Shown here: piece by piece, positions 53,310 through 60,842 of the stretch
Layout of the letters: the number at the start of each line of letters is the position of its first letter
Position numbering within the stretch: the stretch's first letter is position 1
NCBI GenBank assembly: GCA_902587755.1
Contig: CACIMN010000001.1
Coordinates: forward strand, 62,001 to 126,000
Length of the DNA: 64,000 bases
From: an uncultured Pelagibacteraceae bacterium
GTDB lineage: Bacteria; Pseudomonadota; Alphaproteobacteria; Pelagibacterales; Pelagibacteraceae
Direction: 5' to 3'
Translations under genes and position numbers: made by a program
The notes under the pieces: generated by a model
Databases searched by the model: none
What the model saw: the letters and a program-made list of their open reading frames with translations, nothing else
Told to the model about the DNA's origin: nothing

Positions 53310-54755
53310 ATGACCATTGGTTGGCATTTTGATAATACGTATTCAAAGTTATCAAATACTTTTAAAGAAAATATTAAACCAACTCCTGTTCATGATCCTG
53401 AATTAGTAATTTTAAATGAGGAACTAGCATCTACTTTAAATTTAGATTTTTCAAAAACTGACAAAAAAAAATTAGCAGAAATATTTTCTGGAAACTCTAT
53501 ACCAGAAGAAACTAATACCATTGCACAAGCATATGCAGGTCATCAATTCGGACACTTTACTATGTTAGGAGATGGTAGAGCAGTTTTATTGGGTGAGCAT
53601 TTAGTTAATAATGACAATCGTTTTGATATTCAGTTTAAAGGTTCAGGAAGAACTTCTTTTTCTAGAGGGGGTGATGGAAGAGCAGCACTAGGACCTATGC
53701 TAAGAGAATATATTATCAGTGAAGCGATACATTCATTAAATATTCCAACTACTAGAAGCCTTGCTGTAGTAAAAACAGGAGAAAAAGTTGTAAGAGAAAA
53801 TCTTTTACAGGGTGCTATATTAACAAGAGTTGCATCAAGTCATCTTCGAGTCGGAACATTTCAATATATTGCTTCAACTCAAAACATTGAAAATTTAAAT
53901 ACTTTAGTCGACTACACAATAAACAGACATTATCCAGAAATTAAAACGTCAAATTCAAAAGCATTAGACTTGTTAAATCTTGTAATGGAAAAGCAATGCC
54001 AGCTAGTAATTAACTGGATGCGAGTTGGATTTATTCATGGGGTTATGAATACTGATAACATGGCAATTTCAGGTGAAACCATTGATTATGGTCCTTGTGC
54101 ATTTATGGATCATTATGATCCAAAAACTGTCTTTAGCTCAATCGATAAGTTTGGAAGATATGCCTTTTCTAATCAACCACCAATTACAAAGTGGAATTTA
54201 GCAAGATTTGCAGAATGTTTAATCCCTCTAATTGATAAAAATGAAGATACTGCAATCAAATTAGCTACAGATTTAATAGATAATTTCCAAAATATTTATG
54301 AGGATAAGTGGTTAAATATGATCAGAGATAAGCTTGGTCTATTTGGTGAGGAAAAAAATGATAAAAAATTAATTAATGATTTGTTTAATTGGATGGAAAA
54401 AAATAAAGCAGATTACACAAATACTTTTTGTCATTTAATGGGTATTAATTCTGATGAAGTTTACAAAAATGTTGAATTTGTCAATTGGAAAAATGAATGG
54501 AAAAAAAGATCTGAGTTAAATAATTCAACTAAGGAAAAACAAATCAAACTTATGAAAAAAAATAATCCAACTGTTATTCCTAGAAATCATAAAGTAGAGG
54601 AAGCCTTAGCTGAAGCAGACAAAGGAAGTTTAGATAAAATGAAAAAATTATTAGCTATTTTAAAAAATCCTTACGACAATCAAAACAATATACAGGAATA
54701 TCAAACGCCTGCTCCATCAAACAATGTAAAATATCAAACTTTTTGTGGAACTTGA
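53310..54755 (+). CDS. selO: SelO (YdiU) family protein adenylyltransferase
   Basis: Pseudokinase-fold enzyme that attaches AMP to proteins, linked to redox stress in E. coli. 481 residues. Motifs: GHQFGHFTMLGDGRAVLLGE, FKGSGRTSFSRGGDGRAALG, MLREYIISEAIHSLNIPTTR, VGFIHGVMNTDNMAISGET and IDYGPCAFMD with the metal-binding residues. The C-terminus has the conserved Cys at the third-last position (TFCGT), Sec in the human protein. It follows fdsA after 5 bases, so it is probably in the formate dehydrogenase operon. Confidence 0.93.
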   Translation: MTIGWHFDNTYSKLSNTFKENIKPTPVHDPELVILNEELASTLNLDFSKTDKKKLAEIFSGNSIPEETNTIAQAYAGHQFGHFTMLGDGRAVLLGEHLVNNDNRFDIQFKGSGRTSFSRGGDGRAALGPMLREYIISEAIHSLNIPTTRSLAVVKTGEKVVRENLLQGAILTRVASSHLRVGTFQYIASTQNIENLNTLVDYTINRHYPEIKTSNSKALDLLNLVMEKQCQLVINWMRVGFIHGVMNTDNMAISGETIDYGPCAFMDHYDPKTVFSSIDKFGRYAFSNQPPITKWNLARFAECLIPLIDKNEDTAIKLATDLIDNFQNIYEDKWLNMIRDKLGLFGEEKNDKKLINDLFNWMEKNKADYTNTFCHLMGINSDEVYKNVEFVNWKNEWKKRSELNNSTKEKQIKLMKKNNPTVIPRNHKVEEALAEADKGSLDKMKKLLAILKNPYDNQNNIQEYQTPAPSNNVKYQTFCGT

Positions 54756-54757
54756 AA

Positions 54758-55861
54758 TTATAAAACGTAAGGCTCTGGCCTAGCTGATTTACCCAAAACT
54801 CTTTCAACTGCAAAATCACTTATATCAATTGTTTGGTATGATCCTGTTGTGATTAATTCAGTTAAGGCCCTACCGATACCTGGTGCCTGCATTAAGCCTC
54901 GTCCGGTAAACCCAGATGCCATGTATACATTCTCATATTTTGGATGTTTACCAACTACTGCATTATTATCCAATCTATTACAATCATAGTAACCTGCCCA
55001 TCCACCAGTTAACTTTAATTCCTCAAAAGCAGGTATTCGTTTAGCTAGAGCTGGCCAGACTAATTCTTCAAAGTCATTCCAGGCTGGTTCTAAATCTTCT
55101 GCGTCAAATACAGAAATAGGTGAGCCTGCTAAATATTCTCCTCCTTCTGGTCTCCAATAAACACCCGTTGTTAAATCTCCACTTAGTGGCATCTCTTTTA
55201 TATATGTTGGGCATTTTACTCTAAACACGGTATGCTTTTGAGGAACAACAGGAATATCCTCTAACAATTCTTTTGTCCAACAACCAGCCGCAGAAACAAT
55301 TGTTTTGGCATTTATTTCAGAAATACTTTTTACTTCACCCTTAATAAATTCTGCTCCAAGCTCTATTGCTTTGCTTTTAAGAGCGCTATGAAACATAAAT
55401 GGATCAATCCATCCTTCGCTTTGGTTATCTGTATAGGTTGCTGTTTCAATTCCCTCACTATTAACATAAGGAAAAACTTTTGATAATTCTGAGCCTTTAA
55501 TATTTTTTGTTCCTGCATCACAATCTTTATGGTTTTCTAATGCTCTATATTGCTCTTCAGCATGTTCAGGGCCAAACATTAAAAGATATCCATTGGTTAC
55601 CATACTAGCTGTTGGATTAGGATTTTTTTCTGTTTTTAATAATTCTGGTATTTGAAAAATAAATTCTCTTGCAAATTTTCCCAATAAAATATTTTCTTTT
55701 TGGAAAAATTGTCTTCTAAAACCTCCTAGAGATAATGGGAATGAAGCTGTTTTATAAGTAGGATCTCTCTCAATAACTTTTACTTTTCTGCCCTCTTTGG
55801 ATAAAAAATAGGCTGTTGCTGCCCCAATTATTCCACCGCCAATTACTACAACATCATCCAT
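54758..55861 (-). CDS. FAD-dependent oxidoreductase of the D-amino acid oxidase (DAO) family
   Basis: 367 residues. FAD loop VVVIGGGIIGAATAYFLSKEG at the N-terminus (split: VVVIGGGIIGAAT and AYFLSKEG), SFPLSLGGFRRQFF, TVSAAGCWTKELL-like IVSAAGCWTKELL, and the C-terminal YMASGFTGRGLMQAPGIGRA. The family includes sarcosine, dimethylglycine and glycine oxidases and FOXRED1. Sarcosine as substrate would suit the creatinase 11 kb away, but nothing in the sequence proves it. Stands behind tspO on the minus strand (2-base gap). Confidence 0.85.
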   Translation of the reverse strand: MDDVVVIGGGIIGAATAYFLSKEGRKVKVIERDPTYKTASFPLSLGGFRRQFFQKENILLGKFAREFIFQIPELLKTEKNPNPTASMVTNGYLLMFGPEHAEEQYRALENHKDCDAGTKNIKGSELSKVFPYVNSEGIETATYTDNQSEGWIDPFMFHSALKSKAIELGAEFIKGEVKSISEINAKTIVSAAGCWTKELLEDIPVVPQKHTVFRVKCPTYIKEMPLSGDLTTGVYWRPEGGEYLAGSPISVFDAEDLEPAWNDFEELVWPALAKRIPAFEELKLTGGWAGYYDCNRLDNNAVVGKHPKYENVYMASGFTGRGLMQAPGIGRALTELITTGSYQTIDISDFAVERVLGKSARPEPYVL

Positions 55862-55863
55862 AT

Positions 55864-56331
55864 CTAATTTAATATAATTAAGCTTGTGTTCAGAATTAGT
55901 GCAAAGCTACACCAAAGTAAATATGGAATCATTAAGTAAGCGCTCAACATCTTGACGCGTTTAAACCTTAAAATTAGGTTAATTATCAATGCTATTAGAA
56001 TAGTTAATATTAATAAAGCGATGACCATATTATGAAAAACAAAGAAAACTACACTCCAAGTTGTATTGAAAACTAAATGAATAAAGTAAATATAAACAGT
56101 ATTCATATCTCTATTTTTAGTATGCCAATAAAGCCATATAGCGACGGTCATCATTAAATAAAGAGATGTCCAAACAGGACCAAATATCCAATCTGGTGGA
56201 TTAAATGTCGGTTTATTTAGTAATGAGTACCAAGGTTCTTTAAATTTAATAGTAGCCAACCCTCCAATCAATGAGGCAGAGAATGTAATAGCAAGAAACG
56301 ATAGAAATGTTAAAAATTTATTTTTAAGCAT
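55864..56331 (-). CDS. TspO/MBR family membrane protein
   Basis: 155 residues with five hydrophobic segments. Signatures: GGLATIKFKEPWYSLLNKPTF (split as GGLATIKFKEPWYS and LLNKPTF), PPDWIFGPVWTSLYLMM, and TTWSVVFFVFHNMVIALL. Bacterial TspO binds porphyrins and, in Rhodobacter, modulates photosynthesis genes under oxygen; its biochemical role is debated. Here it precedes the DAO gene and is divergent from the SDR gene by 23 bases, near a lipid-modification block. Confidence 0.92.
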   Translation of the reverse strand: MLKNKFLTFLSFLAITFSASLIGGLATIKFKEPWYSLLNKPTFNPPDWIFGPVWTSLYLMMTVAIWLYWHTKNRDMNTVYIYFIHLVFNTTWSVVFFVFHNMVIALLILTILIALIINLILRFKRVKMLSAYLMIPYLLWCSFALILNTSLIILN

Positions 56332-56354
56332 GTTAAATATATAAATAACAAAAA

Positions 56355-57101
56355 ATGAGTAAAAAAACTATTTGGATTACAGGAGCTAGTAGTGGCATTG
56401 GGAAAGCAACTGCAATTAAATTTGCTGATGAAGGATGGAAGGTTCTTATTTCAGCTAGAAGAGCTGAATTATTAGATGAACTTTCAAAAAATGAAAATAT
56501 TTTTTCATATCCTTTAGATGTTACAGATATGGCTCAAACTAAAGAAGTATTTAGTAAAATAATCAATGATCATGAAAATATTGACCTATGTTTGTTTAGT
56601 TCAGGAACTTATGAAAGAAAATCTGAGAAAGAATTAATGGTAGAAAATATCAGACATGTTATGGAGGTAAACTTTATTGGAGTAATTAATTGTGTAAGTG
56701 TGGTTGAAAAATATTATAAAATTAAACAAAACGGTCATGTTGCAATTGTTTCATCACCAGTTGGTTATAGAGGTCTTCCAAAATCATCGGGATATACCCC
56801 CTCTAAAGCTGCACTTAATAATTTCACTCAAGGAATTTATTTTGATTTCAAAAAATTTAATATCAAAGTTACACTAATAACTCCTGGATTTATTAAAACA
56901 GCTCTGACAGATAAAAATGAGTTTAAAATGCCTTTTTTAAAGTCTACAGAATATGCAGCGGATGAAATTTTTAATGGATTAACTAAGAAAAATAATTTTG
57001 AAATAATTTTTCCTAATCAAATAAAATTAATCTATAAAATAATTCAAATATTGCCAAACAAAATCTATAATTACTTAATTTCTAAGTACGTAAATCGTTA
57101 A
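56355..57101 (+). CDS. Short-chain dehydrogenase/reductase
   Basis: 248 residues. Cofactor loop ITGASSGIGKATAIKFADEG, LFSSGTYERK in place of the usual NNAG, catalytic Ser in AIVSSPVGYRG, and YTPSKAALNNFTQGIYFD with Tyr and Lys. The C-terminal tail (about 215-248) is hydrophobic/basic, suggesting membrane association. SDRs of this kind travel with the cfa-DUF1365-FAD genes in other bacteria. Overlaps the convergent DUF3833 gene by 4 bases. Confidence 0.88.
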   Translation: MSKKTIWITGASSGIGKATAIKFADEGWKVLISARRAELLDELSKNENIFSYPLDVTDMAQTKEVFSKIINDHENIDLCLFSSGTYERKSEKELMVENIRHVMEVNFIGVINCVSVVEKYYKIKQNGHVAIVSSPVGYRGLPKSSGYTPSKAALNNFTQGIYFDFKKFNIKVTLITPGFIKTALTDKNEFKMPFLKSTEYAADEIFNGLTKKNNFEIIFPNQIKLIYKIIQILPNKIYNYLISKYVNR

Positions 57102-57658
57102 TCCTTTACAAACACAACTGTAAGCTCAGCTACTTTAAAACCAAACTTAGTCATGGTTGCTCTATTTATTGCAACTCTATCATCTTGCTTAAAAATCCAA
57201 TCATCAAAAGTAATTTTAATCTCTTTACCTTTGACTGGAACTAATAAAACATATTCGAATTTAAATGCAGGACCATAAGAATAACCTTTTGCTTTTCCGA
57301 CAACATCACCTGCTGTTCCCTCATAATTGTGTTCATCAATTTTGTTTATTGTCCATTCTCGGTCTTGAACTTCACCATCATCCCAATTAAATTTTTCTTT
57401 AAGAATTAACTGCTTTCCATCCCAAGTTCCGTTTAAATCTGCTGAAAATTGTCTTGTAACTTTTCCTGACCTATTTTGTAAAACACCCCAAGCCTTTACA
57501 TTTCCAGATAAATATTCTTCAATTATTAATCTTGGTTCTTTATTTTTAAAATCTTCTGGTTTCATAGCGCTATTATTCGAGCAACTTGTAATTAAGAATA
57601 ATAAAATTATCAACGAAATTGGCTTAATAATTTTTATATGTCGCATAAATATCTCCAT
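57098..57658 (-). CDS. DUF3833 lipoprotein
   Basis: 186 residues. N-terminal signal with lipobox LITSC near residue 26 (PISLIILLFLITSCSNNS), so a lipoprotein. The remaining lipocalin-like beta strands fit DUF3833: NGTWDGKQLILKEKFNWDDG and RVAINRATMTKFGFKVAELT. The function is unknown. It usually lies beside cyclopropane synthase-like and DUF1365 genes, as here (4 bases after cfa). A Met at codon 5 is an alternative start. Confidence 0.82.
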   Translation of the reverse strand: MEIFMRHIKIIKPISLIILLFLITSCSNNSAMKPEDFKNKEPRLIIEEYLSGNVKAWGVLQNRSGKVTRQFSADLNGTWDGKQLILKEKFNWDDGEVQDREWTINKIDEHNYEGTAGDVVGKAKGYSYGPAFKFEYVLLVPVKGKEIKITFDDWIFKQDDRVAINRATMTKFGFKVAELTVVFVKD

Positions 57659-57662
57659 TATT

Positions 57663-58841
57663 TTATTTATTTTGCATTGAAAACTGAATCAGATCTATAT
57701 TTTTTGATTTAAATCCTGCCTCACAATAAGAAAGGTAAAACTCCCACATTCTTTTAAATGTTAAGTCAAAACCTTGATTTTTAATTAAATCCCATTTTTT
57801 TAAAAACTCATTCCTCCATATAGCCAATGTATTTGCATAATGATCAGCATAAGAAATATATGAATTTATAGCTAATCCATTATCAGAAACATATCGATTA
57901 ATGCTACTCTTATTTGGCAAGAAGCCTCCTGGGAAAATATATTTTTGAATAAAATCTTGTTTATTTTTATATCTATCAAATAACCTATCATCGATAGTAA
58001 TTGCTTGAATTCCAACCTTTCCACCTTCAGATAAATTATTTTTTATAGTTTTAAAATATCCTTCCAGATAATTTTGTCCAACTGCCTCTATCATCTCTAT
58101 TGAAGCAATTGAGTTATATTTGTCATTTAAATCTCTGTAATCTTTTATTTCAATATTAACTTTTTCATTTAAACCGCATTTAAAAATTCTTTGTTTTGCA
58201 TAATCAAATTGTTTTTTAGATATTGTGATGCAGTCAAGTTTTACATCATATTTTTTACCTAAGTATTCAGCAAAACCTCCCCAACCACATCCTATTTCTA
58301 AAACTTTGTCACCATTATTTGGTTTAATTAGATCAATTAATTTTTGATATTTATTATTTTGCGCCTCAGATAAGTTTTTTGAATTATCATTAAAAATAGC
58401 ACTAGAATAAGTTAGTGTCTCATCTAGCCAAAGAGAAAAAAAATCATTGCCTAAATCATAATGTTTAGCAATATTTTGCTTACTTCTACTTTTTGTATTT
58501 TTAATTATCTTATTTTTAACAAAGTTAATTATTGGAAAATCAAGAATACCTGAAAATTTATGTATAATTTCTATATTTCTAGCAGTTAACTCTATTAAAT
58601 TTGATAAGTTATCAGTTTCAAACTCTCCTCTCATATAACTTTCAGCAAAACCAATACTCCCACCTCGAATTAAATTATAATTAAAATTTTGTTTTTTAAT
58701 TAATATGTTTGCTTGTAATTTATCATTTGGATTTCCAAATTTTAAAACATTCCCATCAAATGTTGTAAGTTCAAGATAACCATAATTGATCTTACTTAAA
58801 AATTTAAAAACTAATTTATCTGCTACATTATTTAATAACAT
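57663..58841 (-). CDS. Cyclopropane-fatty-acyl-phospholipid synthase-type methyltransferase
   Basis: SAM-dependent methyltransferase acting on unsaturated acyl chains of membrane lipids. 392 residues. Motifs: RGGSIGFAESYMRGEFETDN (N-terminal domain), AKHYDLGNDFFSLWLDETLT, the SAM loop VLEIGCGWGGFAEYLGKKY, MIEAVGQNYLEGYF and YIFPGGFLPN. The Cfa family also includes enzymes making methylated and furan fatty acids, so the product need not be a cyclopropane. Part of FAD oxidoreductase-DUF1365-cfa-DUF3833 with 1- and 8-base overlaps. Confidence 0.9.
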   Translation of the reverse strand: MLLNNVADKLVFKFLSKINYGYLELTTFDGNVLKFGNPNDKLQANILIKKQNFNYNLIRGGSIGFAESYMRGEFETDNLSNLIELTARNIEIIHKFSGILDFPIINFVKNKIIKNTKSRSKQNIAKHYDLGNDFFSLWLDETLTYSSAIFNDNSKNLSEAQNNKYQKLIDLIKPNNGDKVLEIGCGWGGFAEYLGKKYDVKLDCITISKKQFDYAKQRIFKCGLNEKVNIEIKDYRDLNDKYNSIASIEMIEAVGQNYLEGYFKTIKNNLSEGGKVGIQAITIDDRLFDRYKNKQDFIQKYIFPGGFLPNKSSINRYVSDNGLAINSYISYADHYANTLAIWRNEFLKKWDLIKNQGFDLTFKRMWEFYLSYCEAGFKSKNIDLIQFSMQNK

Positions 58842-59605
58842 TAATTTTCTACTGTAATATTATTTTTAATTTTTAATTTTTTTTTTACAAATTTAATTCC
58901 TTTAATCCACAATTTAAACGCTTCAAAATGTATCGCAGAAATTATTTTGAATGTCATCAAAGGGTGTTTTAGATAGGAATTCATTAAATTTTTATTAGTT
59001 AAATCAGATCTTATACCATCTTGAGATGCAAATAAGATTTTTCCCTCTTGGTCGTATTGATCTATTATTACAGACAACTTATCTCCTGGATTTAATATCC
59101 TAAAAAAATAATTACAATCCATTTCAATAAAAGGAGAAACATGGAATTTTTTTGAACAATTATTTTGAATTAATTTATTTTCTCCTTTTACTTTAAAAAC
59201 ATAAGTATGTTGTTCACCAAATGTGTTTTTAACCTCATATAATATAGAAATTAAATTTTCATCATTGTCATATACAAAAAAAATGCTTAGTGGATTAAAA
59301 ACATAACCTAATATTCTTGGGTAACATAAGAGTTTTACTTTTATATTATCTGTACTGACGTTATTGCTTCGTAAGTTATTTTTTACCCAATCGAGAATAG
59401 ACGAACCATCACGTTCACCGTGGTCTTTCTCATAGAAACTTATTAAATTAAATTTATTTAAAGAGAAAAAATTAAGTTTATTATTTAATTCTTTGAGCTC
59501 AGATAGATCTAAAAATAATGAAAAAACTTTGTATTTAAAGAAATGTTTCTTTGGCTTAAATCTCTTATGGATTACGCTCCCATTATATATACTAGAATTA
59601 ATCAT
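58841..59605 (-). CDS. DUF1365 family protein
   Basis: 254 residues. Family features: IYNGSVIHKRFKPKKHFFKY at the N-terminus, VFSLFLDLSEL, LLCYPRILGYVFNPLSIFF and VKNTFGEQHTYVF. No catalytic residues known to me. DUF1365 is consistently found between an FAD oxidoreductase and a Cfa-type methyltransferase, which argues for a step in acyl-chain modification. Overlaps both neighbours (8 and 1 bases). Confidence 0.88.
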   Translation of the reverse strand: MINSSIYNGSVIHKRFKPKKHFFKYKVFSLFLDLSELKELNNKLNFFSLNKFNLISFYEKDHGERDGSSILDWVKNNLRSNNVSTDNIKVKLLCYPRILGYVFNPLSIFFVYDNDENLISILYEVKNTFGEQHTYVFKVKGENKLIQNNCSKKFHVSPFIEMDCNYFFRILNPGDKLSVIIDQYDQEGKILFASQDGIRSDLTNKNLMNSYLKHPLMTFKIISAIHFEAFKLWIKGIKFVKKKLKIKNNITVEN

Positions 59606-60836
59606 TAAGGTTTTTCAGCATTTCAATAGATGATTTTATTCCATCTTCATGAAATCCGTAACCAAAATAACTGCCACAAAAAAGTAAATCTTTTTGATTT
59701 TGTATTTTAACAAGCTCTGATTGAGCATCTAATGCTTTTTGATCATAATATGGATGTGTAAACTTTACTTTTTTCAATATTTTATCCTCATCAATCTTAA
59801 AGTAAGGATTCAATGTTAAGAAAATATTTTGATCACACCTGAGGTTTTGTAACAAATTTAACCAATACGTAATTGAATTTTTCTCTAGATTATTATTATC
59901 TATTGAAGAGTTCCAAGAAGACCAAACTTTTTTATTTTTTGGCATGGCTCGCTCATCTGTATGAATATAGGCAATATTTTCTTTATAATTAAAATTTGAA
60001 AGAACATCTTTCTCATCATCGGTGGGATTTTCGATTAATTTCAGAGCTTCATCTGCATGTGTTGCCAAAATAACTTTGTCATAATCAAAAAATTCACTTT
60101 CTCCACCGTAATATAAATCTATTCCTATTGTTTTTCTTTTAATTTTTGTGACTTTATAATTTTTATAATGTTCTCCACTTATTTGTGAAATTATTTTACT
60201 AACATAGGTCCTGCTTCTATTGGTTACTGTGTACCACTGTGGTCTATTTTTTAATTTAAACAAACCATGATTTTGAAAAAATTTTAAAAAGAAATGTATT
60301 GGCATCTTGCTTGCTTCATAAGGAGGCATAGACCAAATTGCAGATACCATTGGTATTATATGATAATCGATAAACGTTTTAGATAATTTATTAATTTTTA
60401 AATATTCGCCTAAAGTAATTTTTTCATTGGATATGCTCACTTTTTCACTTTTTTTATAAAATTTTACTAAATCAAAAAACATTTTTAAAAACTTAATATT
60501 AAATAAGTTTGATTTATTAGAAAAAATCCCACTTAATCCTTTGCCACAATATTCAAAATTCGTGTTATCGACTGAAACTGAAAAAGACATATTACTTTTT
60601 TCAATTTTAATATCATTTTCCTTAAAAAAATTAATTAAATTTGGATATGTTTGAAAATTAAAAACAATAAAACCAATATCAACTGAAACTTTTTTTTCAT
60701 CAAAAAACAAATCTATAGTATGAGAATGTCCACCAAAATGATCTTCTCTTTCGAAAAGATCTACGTGATGTTTTTTAGATAAATAATAAGCAGCACTTAG
60801 TCCAGAAATACCTGAGCCAACAACAGCAATTTTCAT
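59598..60836 (-). CDS. FAD-dependent oxidoreductase of the amine oxidase type (acyl-modification block)
   Basis: 412 residues. FAD loop AVVGSGISGLSAAYYLSKKH followed by DLFEREDHFGGHSHTIDLFF; ANNIGF-like VDIGFIVFNFQTYPNLINFF; near the C-terminus DLLFCGSYFGYGFHEDGIKS. Such proteins (COG2907 type) resemble NAD(P)-binding amine oxidases or desaturase-like flavoproteins and are coupled to DUF1365 and Cfa genes. Substrate is likely a lipid acyl chain; inference from neighbours. Starts 6 bases after gcvP. Confidence 0.88.
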   Translation of the reverse strand: MKIAVVGSGISGLSAAYYLSKKHHVDLFEREDHFGGHSHTIDLFFDEKKVSVDIGFIVFNFQTYPNLINFFKENDIKIEKSNMSFSVSVDNTNFEYCGKGLSGIFSNKSNLFNIKFLKMFFDLVKFYKKSEKVSISNEKITLGEYLKINKLSKTFIDYHIIPMVSAIWSMPPYEASKMPIHFFLKFFQNHGLFKLKNRPQWYTVTNRSRTYVSKIISQISGEHYKNYKVTKIKRKTIGIDLYYGGESEFFDYDKVILATHADEALKLIENPTDDEKDVLSNFNYKENIAYIHTDERAMPKNKKVWSSWNSSIDNNNLEKNSITYWLNLLQNLRCDQNIFLTLNPYFKIDEDKILKKVKFTHPYYDQKALDAQSELVKIQNQKDLLFCGSYFGYGFHEDGIKSSIEMLKNLND

Positions 60837-60842
60837 TAATTA

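Noticed and set aside
54758-55861. ThiO (glycine oxidase) as partner of thiS-thiG
   Set aside because: The protein is a general DAO-family flavoprotein, 53 kb from thiSG and with neighbours tspO and selO; nothing specific points to thiamine synthesis.
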